Source: F23-B02 sp963632825 (GTDB lineage: Bacteria > Bacillota > Clostridia > Oscillospirales > Oscillospiraceae). From it: a stretch of 54,328 bases of DNA. The stretch spans positions 1 to 54,328 of the forward strand of contig CAVGWF010000001.1 in assembly GCA_963632825.1 (NCBI GenBank), written 5' to 3'. Positions 8,902 through 17,407 of this stretch are shown here, piece by piece. Made by a program: the position numbers and the translations under genes. How positions within the stretch are numbered: position 1 is the first letter of the stretch; the number at the start of each line of letters is the position of its first letter. The notes beneath the pieces were generated by a model. It saw only the letters and a program-made list of their open reading frames with translations. It had not been told where the DNA came from and ran no database searches.

Positions 8902-9312
8902 ATGGCAACCTATAAGTGCAAAAGACCGTATATGTACGGCACCGGACGCAGAAAGAGCTCTGTTGCCCGCGTTCACCTCATCCCCAACGGCACCGGTGTT
9001 ATCACCATTAACGGCCGTGATATAGACGATTACTTCGGTCTCGAGACCCTGAAGCTCATCGTTCGCCAGCCCCTGGTCACCACCGGCACCGTCGGCAAGG
9101 TCGACATCGAGGCTACCGTCCACGGCGGCGGCGTTTCCGGTCAGGCCGGCGCCATCCGTCACGGCATCGCCCGTGCACTGCTTCTCGTTGACGAGAGCTA
9201 CCGTGCATCCCTCAAGGCCGCAGGCTTCCTGACCCGCGACCCGAGAATGAAGGAGCGTAAGAAGTACGGCCTCAAAGCCGCACGTCGCGCTCCGCAGTTC
9301 AGCAAGCGCTGA
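8902..9312 (+). CDS. rpsI: 30S ribosomal protein S9
   Basis: S9, 136 aa. YGTGRRKSSVARVHL and the conserved tail KAARRAPQFSKR, which reaches toward P-site tRNA, identify it. The last 16 codons are repeated in diverged form at 11601-11649, the mark of an element that integrated into this 3' end and carried a replacement coding end. The gene itself is intact. Confidence 0.97.
   Translation: MATYKCKRPYMYGTGRRKSSVARVHLIPNGTGVITINGRDIDDYFGLETLKLIVRQPLVTTGTVGKVDIEATVHGGGVSGQAGAIRHGIARALLLVDESYRASLKAAGFLTRDPRMKERKKYGLKAARRAPQFSKR
9264..9312 (+). repeat. Left attachment-site repeat (rpsI 3' end)
   Basis: The native reading end of rpsI (YGLKAARRAPQFSKR, stop). It matches 11601-11649 at 39 of 49 positions, with most differences at silent sites. 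Confidence 0.75.
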
Positions 9313-9331
9313 TCGGGACCTCAAAATGCTC

Positions 9332-9366
9332 AAAAACCCTGGAAACTCAACCGTTTCCGGGGTTTT
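9332..9366 (+). terminator. Terminator of the rplM-rpsI operon
   Basis: AAAAACCCTGGAAAC and GTTTCCGGGGTTTTT form a strong stem with a six-base loop and end in a T-run, 20 bases after the rpsI stop. Confidence 0.9.
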
Positions 9367-9426
9367 TCCTTTTTGATTCTGCTGTTCCCCTTTGAGGAAA
9401 TTTGATGCTCTCTATCCCGTTTTTAA

Positions 9427-9488
9427 TGGATTAACCATAGGGGAAAACCGGGTTTGGAGCGATGAATGGGTTAAAAAATAGGGGAAAA
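9427..9488 (+). repeat. Two near-tandem short repeats, possible recombinase arm sites
   Basis: TGGATTAACCATAGGGGAAA at 9427-9446 and TGGGTTAAAAAATAGGGGAA at 9467-9486. A third copy, TGGGTTAACTCATAGGGAAA, lies at 11520-11539 near the other end. Their placement inside both ends resembles arm-type integrase-binding sites of Tn916-like elements; the function is inferred. Confidence 0.5.
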
Positions 9489-9618
9489 TCCACCTCCATT
9501 CTGACCCTTTAAGGTGCACATCCAGAGGCATTCTGTCCCTCCCGGTAAGCTGATTGCAGAGGGCAAGCCGGCCGAAAATGTCAATGAGCTGCTGCTGAAA
9601 ATCATGAAGTAGTACTTT

Positions 9619-9652
9619 GATAGCCGCAGGGAGTAAAAACCTTGCGGCTATC
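9619..9652 (+). terminator. Hairpin inside the rpsI element
   Basis: GATAGCCGCAGG and CCTTGCGGCTATC pair with one bulged base around an AT-rich loop. The run of bases before it (9511-9610) reads as an open coding tail (LIAEGKPAENVNELLLKIMK, stop), so this is probably the end of a lost gene. No good T-run follows. Confidence 0.4.
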
Positions 9653-9789
9653 ATAAACTAATGAGGTCGATAATCTAAAAATGTGCGTGTGGCAGCTTGG
9701 ATTCGCCCATGAAATGTGCAGTGCGGATTGACAATCGCCCATGTTTTGTGTATAATGAATCAGAAACCTCAAGCCGGAGAGTGATGCAG

Positions 9790-11142
9790 ATGTATTTGAG
9801 AAGAAAAGTTGATGCTTTCTTAGAGGAATGGAAGGCAGATAAAAACAGAAAGCCCCTTATTGTCAAGGGGAGCCGTCAAATAGGCAAAACGGAATCGATC
9901 CTGCATTTTGCTGCCGATCATTACGAAAATGTGATCGAGATCAATTTTGTCCGCGATGAGAAATACAAGGGAATCATTGCGGACGGATATGAAGCTGCTG
10001 ACATTATCAAGAACATTTCACTCATTGACCCGTCAAAGAAGTTTGTGCCCGAAAAGACGCTGATCTTCTTCGACGAGATCACGGAGTTCCCGGAGATTGC
10101 AACATCGCTCAAGTTCTTCTGCATAGATGGGCGGTTTGATGTGATTTGCAGTGGGTCAATGCTGGGAGTCAATTACAAGAAGATCGAAAGCAACAGTGTA
10201 GGGTATAAAAAAGACTATGAGATGTTTTCGCTGGATTTCGAGGAGTTCCTGTGGGCAAAGGGCTATGGAAATGACACGGTAGAAAACCTGCTTTCCCATA
10301 TGAAAAAATTTGAACCTTTTAGCGAGTTGGAGATGAATGTCTTTCATTCGCTGTTTCTGGATTACAATATCCTTGGTGGAATGCCTGCTGTCGTCGCGGA
10401 GTATATCGAGCGAAACACCTTTGAGGGGTCGCTTGATACGCAGAAGCAGCTCATAGCGGACTATAAAGAAGACATTCGCAAGTATGCCACCGGAATCGAT
10501 CAAACAAGAATTATCAATGTGTTCAACCGGGTCGCGCCGCAGCTTGCAAGGGAAAACAAAAAATTCCAGATTTCCAAGGTGGCGACCGGCGCAAGATTCC
10601 GGGATTATCGAGGATGCGCAGAGTGGCTTTCGGATGCAGGTATGGTCAACATCTGTTACTGCATGGAGTTTCCGGAGCTGCCGTTGGGAGGTAATTACGA
10701 GCCCGACACATTCAAGCTGTATTTTGCGGATACGGGTCTTTTGGTATCCATGCTGGATGATGAATCACAGGAGGATTTAAGAGCCAATAAGAACCTGGGT
10801 GTTTATAAGGGAGCCCTCTATGAGAACATGGTAGGAGAAGCTCTCATCAAGCAAGGATATAAGCTGTTCTATTACAAAAAAGAGGATTCCACTCTGGAAG
10901 CCGATTTCTTCATTCGTTCAACCGCATCCTTGATTCCTGTTGAAGTAAAGGCGAAAAGTGGACGGGCAAAATCAATGAAAACATTGATCACCTCTGATCA
11001 CTACCCGGATATTAGATATGGAATCAAGTTGTCAAAGAACAATATTGGGCATGAGGATAGGATATACACCTTCCCGTACTTCTGTGCATTCCTGCTGAAA
11101 AGATTTATGGCTGGTTTTCACGCTGAAGAAGAGGCGGAATAA
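9790..11142 (+). CDS. AAA ATPase of the AAA_14 / DUF4143 family
   Basis: 450 aa. The N terminus has Walker A KGSRQIGKTES and Walker B LIFFDEI; the C-terminal third (YENMVGEALIKQGYKLFYYK, then EADFFI and VEVKAKSGR) is the DUF4143 part, which resembles a PD-(D/E)xK nuclease fold with E..D..EVK. Members are common in genomic islands of gut bacteria and archaea, with no settled role. I prefer the ATG at 9790 because GGAGA ends nine bases before it; ATG 9784 and a longer frame to 9697 are possible. It is the only intact gene of the rpsI element and is more AT-rich than the neighbours. Confidence 0.8.
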   Translation: MYLRRKVDAFLEEWKADKNRKPLIVKGSRQIGKTESILHFAADHYENVIEINFVRDEKYKGIIADGYEAADIIKNISLIDPSKKFVPEKTLIFFDEITEFPEIATSLKFFCIDGRFDVICSGSMLGVNYKKIESNSVGYKKDYEMFSLDFEEFLWAKGYGNDTVENLLSHMKKFEPFSELEMNVFHSLFLDYNILGGMPAVVAEYIERNTFEGSLDTQKQLIADYKEDIRKYATGIDQTRIINVFNRVAPQLARENKKFQISKVATGARFRDYRGCAEWLSDAGMVNICYCMEFPELPLGGNYEPDTFKLYFADTGLLVSMLDDESQEDLRANKNLGVYKGALYENMVGEALIKQGYKLFYYKKEDSTLEADFFIRSTASLIPVEVKAKSGRAKSMKTLITSDHYPDIRYGIKLSKNNIGHEDRIYTFPYFCAFLLKRFMAGFHAEEEAE

Positions 11143-11397
11143 CGAAGACAGCACGGGGAACATACAGCAGAAAAATCCGGTAAAAGTTCCCTGTAAAACG
11201 GAATACAATCTGATTCGACCGTTCATTGAAAAAGTGGACGGTCTTTCTTTTGGTCAAAGTTCACTTCCGTTGAGAACTTGGCTAAAAATAACAGTCCGCA
11301 GGGTTAAGGAAAGAAAAATCTATCGGTATATCAATGGTGAAAAAATCCATCACACCATTTGACCTAAGCTTGGTGAGAGATGCAGAACGGATAAGAG

Positions 11398-11514
11398 CAT
11401 CTTCTCAGGCATACCTATATCACGAATCTGATTCATGAAGGTGTTGACCCGAAAATGGTGCAGTACTTGGCTGGGCACGAAAACAGCAAGGTGACTATGG
11501 AGAAAAGTCGGTAA
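11398..11514 (+). pseudogene. C-terminal remnant of a tyrosine recombinase
   Basis: Reads HLLRHTYITNLI followed by GVDPKMVQYLAGHENSKVTM and a stop. HxLRHT carries the catalytic His and Arg of box II and YLAGHEN the later His. The stretch that normally holds the nucleophilic Tyr is lost: VTM is followed by EKSR and a stop. Upstream sequence has no continuous frame, so the rest is deleted or frameshifted. It is placed as expected for the integrase of the rpsI element. Confidence 0.75.
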
Positions 11515-11600
11515 ATTGATGGGTTAACTCATAGGGAAAAACGGGAAGTGAGTCTGCGAAAAGCCTTGAAAACACTTGGAGAAATGCAATTACTGATTCA

Positions 11601-11649
11601 GTACGCTCTCAAGGCCGCACGCCGCGCACCGCAGTTTTGCAAGAGATAA
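11601..11649 (+). repeat. Right attachment-site repeat (second rpsI 3' end)
   Basis: Reads YALKAARRAPQFCKR and a stop in frame, a diverged copy of the S9 tail with no S9 sequence ahead of it. It is the displaced or element-borne gene end left by integration. Confidence 0.75.
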
Positions 11650-11679
11650 GTGGACGCGATTTTACAATCAGATTACTTC

Positions 11680-11716
11680 AAAAACGCCTGATAAATCAGA
11701 TTTATCAGGCGTTTTT
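11680..11716. terminator. Bidirectional terminator
   Basis: AAAAACGCCTGATAAATC and its exact complement form a long palindrome with A/T tails on both sides. It ends the minus-strand lipoprotein gene and any read-through from the element. Confidence 0.85.
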
Positions 11717-11749
11717 GCGGTTTGGCCTGCCATTACAGGGACGAAGCAA

Positions 11750-12457
11750 TCAATCCGCTTCGGGGAAGGCGACTATGAGCGCGTCGACATCCGACAGGCT
11801 GCTGCCGGAGAACGCATATGCGCCGTCGCCGTTTTTTCCGAGCGTGACCGTGACGGTCTGCGCGTCGAGGTACTCGGGCGCGGTCAGACGCGCGCTGACG
11901 AGAGCGGCAAGCTGCTGTGCCCACCAGTCGGCAAAATTCTGTCCGCTGCGGTCAAGCTCACCGGCTGCGACCTTGCGCGCGACCTCCTGAGTGAACACGG
12001 GATAATCCTCCTGCGCCACCTGCTGCACCGCCGCTATCGGGTACACCGTGACCTCGACGGTGTAGCCGCCGGCGGTCTCGGCGGGCGTCCCGACCTCGTA
12101 TTTTGCGCAGCCGTAGAGCGTGCGCATGAGCCCGGCAAGCGACTGCCGCACCTGCTCGGAGCACGCGTTGAGCTCTATGCTGAAATACCCGGCAAAGACC
12201 TCAAGGCTGACCTGTATGCCGCGCTCGTAGCTCTCGGCACATTTCTCCTCGGTAATACCGAGCATGGCTACATACTCCGGCGAGTACTGCCCGAGATACA
12301 CGGCGTCGAGCCCGCCCTTGACATATGCTCCGGCATCGAACGGCGTCGGGGTCGGCGCGGCCGTCGGCTCGGGCTGCTTTTTGCCGCCGCAGGCGCACAA
12401 AAGCACAAGGCACAGAGCCAGCGCCGCTGCGCAGATTCTTTTAATCGTTGTTTTCAT
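11750..12457 (-). CDS. Lipoprotein of unknown function
   Basis: 235 aa. MKTTIKR plus a hydrophobic stretch and the lipobox LLCACG mark a type II signal peptide. The mature protein starts CGGKKQPEPT with a Pro/Thr linker. The rest is a soluble, mostly helical domain without a motif I can name. The ATG at 12457 follows AGAAAGGAC; an in-frame ATG at 12487 would put ten polar residues ahead of the signal peptide. It diverges from the ZIP transporter gene. Confidence 0.75.
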   Translation of the reverse strand: MKTTIKRICAAALALCLVLLCACGGKKQPEPTAAPTPTPFDAGAYVKGGLDAVYLGQYSPEYVAMLGITEEKCAESYERGIQVSLEVFAGYFSIELNACSEQVRQSLAGLMRTLYGCAKYEVGTPAETAGGYTVEVTVYPIAAVQQVAQEDYPVFTQEVARKVAAGELDRSGQNFADWWAQQLAALVSARLTAPEYLDAQTVTVTLGKNGDGAYAFSGSSLSDVDALIVAFPEAD

Positions 12458-12537
12458 AGGCAAGTGTCCTTTCTCCCCCTCCGGCATAGGATGTTATTAA
12501 AGCCGATCTCCCATCGGCTCAATTTGGGGGGATTATC

Positions 12538-13275
12538 TTGAATTATGTACTTATAACGGCTCTGGCCATAGCGCTGTGCAGCTTCGTCGGAGCCGTGATA
12601 GGCTTTCTTTTTGAAAATATCCCGCCGGCCTTGGAGGACGCGCTCTCTGGCGCGGCGGCGGGGATAATGCTGTGCGCGGCTGTGCTGGGGCTGGCAGCTC
12701 CGGCAATGGAGCTCAGCGGCGCCGATGCGGTGTGGCTGCTTCCGTTCGGCATATTCTGCGGCGCGGCATTCCTCGGCGGCATAAACAGGCTTGCACCAAG
12801 GCTGGGAGCCGGTATGGGCATGAGCGCGGGCAGCGACGGTGCGCGTACGGTGCTTTTCGTCGCCGCGATCGCAATACACCATTTTCCCGAGGGCTTAGCC
12901 GCAGGCGTGAGCTTCGGGACGGGAGATCCGGCCGATGCCCTGACCGTTGCAGGCGGCATCGCGTTTCAGAACGTTCCGGAGGCGATGATAATCATACCGC
13001 CGCTGCTCAAGCTCGGCTCGGGCAGGCGCAGAGCTGCGGTAATCGCAGTTATAAGCGGCGCGGTGGAGATCGCGGGCGTGCTTTTCGGCTGCCTTGCCGT
13101 CACACTGGCAGCCGGCATACTGCCGCTTGCGCTGTCATTCGCCGCCGGTACGATGCTGTATGTCATAGTCGACGACATGGTGCCGCAGACGCACATGCGC
13201 GGCAGCGGCAGGCTCGCTACCCGTGCGTTTCTCGGCGGATTCTGCCTGATGATAATCTTCTCGTCTTTTTTTTAG
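12538..13275 (+). CDS. ZIP-family metal transporter
   Basis: 245 aa, about eight membrane segments. The family signature is clear: IHHFPEGLAAGVSFG in segment 4 (His, Pro-Glu and Gly metal-path residues) and FQNVPEAMIII in segment 5. Such proteins import Zn(II) or other divalent metals, usually without ATP. The start is TTG at 12538, directly after GGGGGGATTATC; no ATG fits. The repeat terminal module begins at the stop codon. Confidence 0.88.
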   Translation: MNYVLITALAIALCSFVGAVIGFLFENIPPALEDALSGAAAGIMLCAAVLGLAAPAMELSGADAVWLLPFGIFCGAAFLGGINRLAPRLGAGMGMSAGSDGARTVLFVAAIAIHHFPEGLAAGVSFGTGDPADALTVAGGIAFQNVPEAMIIIPPLLKLGSGRRRAAVIAVISGAVEIAGVLFGCLAVTLAAGILPLALSFAAGTMLYVIVDDMVPQTHMRGSGRLATRAFLGGFCLMIIFSSFF

Positions 13276-13705
13276 AGGCGGTTTTCCGCACCTGCGGATA
13301 TGGTCATTGCGGTGTCCCGACCGGAGAGTGCCGGCGAAACCGGAGTGCTCCCGAATCCCGCTGATGCTTCCATGGTCTTCCCCTCCAAGGGGAAGGCAAG
13401 GGCAAAGGTCTTTCTGCAGTGCGTTACCGTGACGGTGCAGTTAAAACAACTGCCATTGCCGGTGGCGCATTGCCCGCCGCGGCGAGCGGACAATCCCTCC
13501 GGCTCGGCTCACGCCGACCCACCTCCCTTTGCACAAGGGAGGCAGTGCATCCCGTGAGCTTGCCGAATGAATCGGTGCGTCATTGGCTCCCTTGCGTAAA
13601 GGGAGCTGTCAGCCGCATGGCTGACTGAGGGATCGTTTTTTCAATGGCGTTTTTCCGTACCTGCGGATACCGCAAAAGATGTATCCGCGGGTGAGTCAAG
13701 ACGCC
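13276..13705. repeat. Modular repeat cluster after the ZIP gene
   Basis: Forward orientation. It begins at the stop codon with AGAGGCGGTTTTCCGCACC. It continues with the AAAACAACTGCC module (13440-13490), inverted CTCCCTTTGCACAAGGGAG (13493-13545) and inverted CTCCCTTGCGTAAAGGGAG (13583-13636). It ends in a second, opposed terminal module (13645-13705), so the whole cluster has terminal modules at both ends. Confidence 0.85.
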
Positions 13706-13708
13706 TCT

Positions 13709-13746
13709 GAAAAACCTCGGCAACGCACAAGTCATTGCCGAGGTTT
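13709..13746 (-). terminator. Terminator of the tagO-wecB transcript
   Basis: AAAACCTCGGCAA and TTGCCGAGGTTTT form a 13-pair stem with a T-run on the minus strand, 17 bases after the wecB stop. Confidence 0.85.
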
Positions 13747-13762
13747 TGATCTGACGAATATA

Positions 13763-14911
13763 TCATTTTCCGACGGTGAACTCGTCGGGACGGTCGGGAC
13801 GCAGCCCGAACGAAAACTCTATCGCGTCGGCGATGCGGCGGCAGGCATTGCCGTCGCCATAGGGGTTGACGGCGTGCGCCATGCGCTCATAGGCCGCAAG
13901 ATCGCTCAGAAGCTCGTTTGCATCGTGCAGTATGTCGTTTTTATCAACACCCGTGAGCTTGACGGTGCCTGCGGCGACGGCCTCGGGACGCTCGGTCTCC
14001 CTCCTGAGCACCAGAACGGGCTTGCCCAGCGCGGGAGCCTCCTCCTGAATGCCGCCGGAATCGGTCAGTACCATATAGCTTGCGCTGATAAGCCGGTGCA
14101 TATCCATTGCGTCGAGCGGCTCGATAAGATGCACATTGCTCAGTCCGCCGAGCAGCTCACCGGCGGCGCTGCGCACTATCGGCGACAGGTGCACGGGATA
14201 AACTATCTCGATCTCCGGGTGCTCTATCGACAGCTCGCGCACGGCGGAGAAAATATTCTGCATCGGTTCACCGTAGTTTTCCCTGCGGTGGCAGGTCATG
14301 GCGATGACACGCTTTGAAAAGTCTATTTGCCGCAGCTCGGGAGATGCAAAGCTGCCCTTGCCGACGGTGTACTTCATGGCGTCGATAACGGTGTTGCCGG
14401 TGACGAAAATATCTCCGGTGACCGCCTCACGGCGCAGATTCTCCGCATTCTTAGCCGTGGGCGCGAAATGCAGCGTTGCGAGCCTTCCGACGAGGCAGCG
14501 GTTCATCTCCTCGGGGAACGGGCTGTACCTGTCATAGGTGCGCAGACCCGCCTCGACATGACCCACGGGTATCTTGGCATAGAACGCCGCCAGAGCCGCG
14601 GAGAAGGTCGTGCTCGTATCGCCGTGCACGAGAACAAGATCAGGCTTGAGCTGCGCATAGCACTCCTCCAGACCCTCGAGTGCGCGGACGGTGACATCGG
14701 TCAGCGTTTGATTTTTCCCCATGATATTGAGGTCCGCATCCGCCTTCAGTCCGAAACAGTTCATCACGGAATCGAGCATTTCGCGGTGCTGCGCCGTCAC
14801 GCAGATGAGGCTGTCAAGCTTATCTCTGCGCTCAAGCTCCAGTGCCAAAGGAGCCATTTTGATGGCTTCCGGTCTTGTTCCGAAAACGGACATTACTTTG
14901 AGCTTACTCAT
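13763..14911 (-). CDS. wecB: UDP-N-acetylglucosamine 2-epimerase (non-hydrolysing)
   Basis: 382 aa, GT-B fold, interconverts UDP-GlcNAc and UDP-ManNAc for wall polymer synthesis. Recognised by VFGTRPEAIKMAPL at the start, HGDTSTTFSAALAAF, GHVEAGLRT, TCHRRENYG, and LTDSGGIQEEAPALGKPVLVLR near the end. The start at 14911 overlaps the stop of the upstream gene by eight bases (ATGAGTAA) and has GGGGAGA before it, so the two are translationally coupled. The preceding gene makes the lipid-linked GlcNAc to which ManNAc is usually added. Confidence 0.93.
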   Translation of the reverse strand: MSKLKVMSVFGTRPEAIKMAPLALELERRDKLDSLICVTAQHREMLDSVMNCFGLKADADLNIMGKNQTLTDVTVRALEGLEECYAQLKPDLVLVHGDTSTTFSAALAAFYAKIPVGHVEAGLRTYDRYSPFPEEMNRCLVGRLATLHFAPTAKNAENLRREAVTGDIFVTGNTVIDAMKYTVGKGSFASPELRQIDFSKRVIAMTCHRRENYGEPMQNIFSAVRELSIEHPEIEIVYPVHLSPIVRSAAGELLGGLSNVHLIEPLDAMDMHRLISASYMVLTDSGGIQEEAPALGKPVLVLRRETERPEAVAAGTVKLTGVDKNDILHDANELLSDLAAYERMAHAVNPYGDGNACRRIADAIEFSFGLRPDRPDEFTVGK

Positions 14912-16013
14912 TTTCACTCTCCCCGGTCTTTTCTGCCGGCTTTTCATGCGGCAGCGGATGGATGTTTTTGTTATTCCTGAACACGAACAGCCACACGCTC
15001 ACGGCGATGGCAAACGCGATAACGGCAACTATTACCTTCATGATACCCGTGGAGGTCAGCAGCACGGCCGCAAGCCCGAGTATCGCGGAAACGGCATACA
15101 GCACAGCGACCGCCTGCTTCTGGTTCAGTCCCATGTCAAGCAGCTTGTGGTGGAAGTGACCGCGGTCGGCATGGAACGGGCTCTGACCGTGAATAATGCG
15201 GCGGGTGAACGCGAAAATGGTGTCCGACAGCGGAACGGCAAGCGCGAGCACCGGCAGCACGAATGTGACGATGGCATAGAACTTGAACATGCCTATGACC
15301 GACACCGTTGCCAGAACATAGCCCAGCAGCAGCGCGCCCGTGTCACCCATAAATATCTTCGCGGGGTTGAGGTTATACGGGATAAAGCCGAGGCATCCGC
15401 CGACGAGCGCGGCAAGGATGGTGGCGACATTGATGTTGGAATCCGACACCAGCAGCGACACGACGAGCATTGACATCGAGGCTATCGCGGAAACGCCGCA
15501 GGCAAGTCCGTCGAGTCCGTCGATGAGGTTGACGGAGTTTGTAACGCCCACTATCCACAGCACCGTTACGGGAACTGCGAGTATGCCGATGGTGACGGCC
15601 TGCTCACTGGTTATAAGCAGCGGATTTGAAACGACATTTATTATAACTCCCGACAGCACCGCGACGACCGCGGCGACTATCTGCACGCAGAACTTAAGCC
15701 ATGCGTTGAGGTTCATCACATCGTCTATCGCACCCACGACGACGATGAGTATGGCGCCGAGAAGTATGCCGCGCACCTGCGGGGTTATATTCACGAAAAG
15801 CAGAACCGACAGCAGAAAGCCGAGAAAGATGGCAAGCCCGCCCATGCGCGGGATCGGGTGGCTGTGGATGTGCCGCTTTTTGTCCGGAATGTCGATGGCT
15901 CCGACCTTTTTTGCAAATGAGCTGACCACCGGTGTTGCCGCAAACGATATCACGAACGCGACTGCCATCGCCAGCAGGATATTCTTCCAGACATCAAAAC
16001 TGAGATCTATCAT
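14904..16013 (-). CDS. tagO: Undecaprenyl-phosphate GlcNAc-1-phosphate transferase (TagO/WecA type)
   Basis: 369 aa polytopic membrane enzyme, about eleven helices. It transfers GlcNAc-1-P to undecaprenyl phosphate, the first step of teichoic-acid or capsule-like polymers. Motifs: the Asp pair in GAIDDVMNL, NLIDGLDGL, FMGDTGALLLGY and the cytoplasmic HADRGHFHHKL loop that sets WecA/TagO apart from MraY. It is co-transcribed with wecB. No glycosyltransferase or ligase of the pathway is nearby. Confidence 0.9.
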   Translation of the reverse strand: MIDLSFDVWKNILLAMAVAFVISFAATPVVSSFAKKVGAIDIPDKKRHIHSHPIPRMGGLAIFLGFLLSVLLFVNITPQVRGILLGAILIVVVGAIDDVMNLNAWLKFCVQIVAAVVAVLSGVIINVVSNPLLITSEQAVTIGILAVPVTVLWIVGVTNSVNLIDGLDGLACGVSAIASMSMLVVSLLVSDSNINVATILAALVGGCLGFIPYNLNPAKIFMGDTGALLLGYVLATVSVIGMFKFYAIVTFVLPVLALAVPLSDTIFAFTRRIIHGQSPFHADRGHFHHKLLDMGLNQKQAVAVLYAVSAILGLAAVLLTSTGIMKVIVAVIAFAIAVSVWLFVFRNNKNIHPLPHEKPAEKTGESENE

Positions 16014-16042
16014 ATATGTATTTCTCCGGGATCAAATGGAAT

Positions 16043-17056
16043 TTAAAAAGGCTTTTCGACCAATCCGACCTTTTTATACACCTTGCGCAGGGTCCTGCGG
16101 GCGATATTACTCGCCCTCTGCGCGCCCTCGGTATAAACGCTGCAAAGATAAGCCTTATCGTCGAGAAGGCGGGTCGCCTCCTCGCGTATCGGACGCAGAG
16201 TCTCAATGACCGCGTCGCCCACGGCGGGCTTGAACACACCGTAGCCGCAGCCGGAGAACTCGCGCTCTATCTCCTCAAAGCTCTTGCCGGTGACGGCAGA
16301 GTAGATATTCATGAGATTTGAAACGCCGGGCTTGTTTGCCATATCGAAATGCACACAGCCTTCGGTGTCGGAGTCGGTAACGGCGCGCTTGAACTTTCTG
16401 GCTATATCCTCGGGCTTTTCCATGAGGAACACGCAGCCGTTGGGGTCGGACTTGCTCATTTTTGACGAGGGGTTGCCCAGACCCATAACGCGTGCGCCCG
16501 CCTTGGGCACATATGCCTCGGGCACCTTGAAGGTCTCGCCGTAGATATTGTTAAAGCGCACGGCAATGTCGCGCGTCAGCTCGCAGTGCTGGCGCTGATC
16601 CTCGCCCACGGGCACGAAATCCGCCTGATACAGCAGGATATCCGCCGCCATGAGGCTGGGGTAGGTGAACAGGCCGCCGTTTATGTTGTCGGCGTTTTTG
16701 GCGCACTTGTCCTTGAACTGCGTCATGCGATTGAGCTCGCCGAACATGGTATAGCAGTTGAGTATCCAGCCGAGCTCGGCGTGCTCGTGCACATGGCTCT
16801 GCAAAAACAGGACATTCTTCTCCGGATCTATACCGCAGGCGATGTACTGAGCGAGCTGCTCAAGGCTGCGGCGGCGCAGCAGCTTAGGGTCCTGACGCAC
16901 GGTGAGCGTGTGCAGGTCGGCCATAAAATAATAGCAGTCAAATTCCTCGGCTCTCGCGCCCCAGTTCTTCACGGCACCCAGATAGTTTCCCAGATGCAGA
17001 TCGCCCGACGGCTGGATGCCCGAAAGCATTATTTTCTTCTTTATTTCGTTTTCCAT
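16043..17056 (-). CDS. trpS: Tryptophanyl-tRNA synthetase
   Basis: TrpRS, 337 aa, class Ic, dimeric. SGIQPSGDLHLGNYLG carries the HIGH-type motif and KMSKSD the second ATP-binding motif. GEDQRQH is the tryptophan-pocket signature. It lies 29 bases upstream of tagO on the same strand and may be co-transcribed. I searched the leader for a T-box; only the modular repeat lies upstream, so none is supported. Confidence 0.96.
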   Translation of the reverse strand: MENEIKKKIMLSGIQPSGDLHLGNYLGAVKNWGARAEEFDCYYFMADLHTLTVRQDPKLLRRRSLEQLAQYIACGIDPEKNVLFLQSHVHEHAELGWILNCYTMFGELNRMTQFKDKCAKNADNINGGLFTYPSLMAADILLYQADFVPVGEDQRQHCELTRDIAVRFNNIYGETFKVPEAYVPKAGARVMGLGNPSSKMSKSDPNGCVFLMEKPEDIARKFKRAVTDSDTEGCVHFDMANKPGVSNLMNIYSAVTGKSFEEIEREFSGCGYGVFKPAVGDAVIETLRPIREEATRLLDDKAYLCSVYTEGAQRASNIARRTLRKVYKKVGLVEKPF

Positions 17057-17072
17057 ATATGTATTATATCTC

Positions 17073-17320
17073 CTTTTTCAATGGCGATTTTCTGCACCTG
17101 CGGATACATCTATTGCGGTTTCCAGACCGGAGACTACCGGCAAAACCGGTGTATTGCCGTACTACAACAGTGCGCCCTTGGCTCCCTTGCGTAAAGGGAG
17201 CTGTCAGCGTTAGCTGACTGAGGGATCGTTGGCTTCCCCTTGGAGGGGAAGCTGTCGGCGAAGCCGACTGATGAGGTGGAATTATATCATCGGCGCAAAC
17301 CGATACCGCCACTACTCTAA
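17073..17320. repeat. Modular repeat cluster between trpS and gltX
   Basis: Forward terminal module (17073-17150, CGATTTTCTGCACCTGCGG), inverted CTCCCTTGCGTAAAGGGAG with a GTCAGCGTTAGCTGAC arm (17178-17228), then inverted GCTGTCGGCGAAGCCGAC (17228-17277). It fills the gap between two diverging tRNA-synthetase genes. Confidence 0.85.
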
Positions 17321-17348
17321 AATAGCATTTTACCATTTTAGTTCTCAC

Positions 17349-17377
17349 TTGACAACTGCTAAAATCCAATTTACACT
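17349..17377 (+). promoter_or_regulatory. Promoter of gltX
   Basis: TTGACA (17349-17354), 17-base spacer, TACACT (17372-17377). It starts about 30 bases ahead of the gene, leaving no room for a T-box. Confidence 0.75.
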
Positions 17378-17407
17378 GTTAATAATCGCATTTCGGAGGA
17401 AAAATGT

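Larger units (their letters stand above)
9264..11649 (+). mobile_element. Decayed integrative element in the 3' end of rpsI
   Basis: Bounded by two imperfect 49-base direct repeats of the rpsI 3' end (9264-9312 and 11601-11649, 39 of 49 matching by hand). It contains an ATPase gene, the C-terminal remnant of a tyrosine recombinase (11398-11514), and three short repeats like TGGRTTAA..CATAGGGGAAAA near its ends. The interior is visibly more AT-rich than the flanks. Tyrosine-recombinase elements are known to enter the 3' ends of tRNA and ribosomal-protein genes. The integrase is broken, so the element is probably immobile. Confidence 0.75.

Noticed and set aside
11601..11649. Second rpsI gene
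   Set aside because: Only the last 16 codons are present, with no start and unrelated sequence upstream; it is an attachment-site remnant.
13272..13640. Short frames like MSARRGGQCATGNGSCFN that recur in several intergenic regions
   Set aside because: They are translations of the repeat modules, repeated because the DNA is repeated. No ribosome sites and no selection on the protein can be seen.
17057..17407. T-box leaders for trpS, gltX and ileS
   Set aside because: No T-box sequence (TGGNACCGCG-like) or specifier stem is visible; the gaps are filled with repeats and short leaders.
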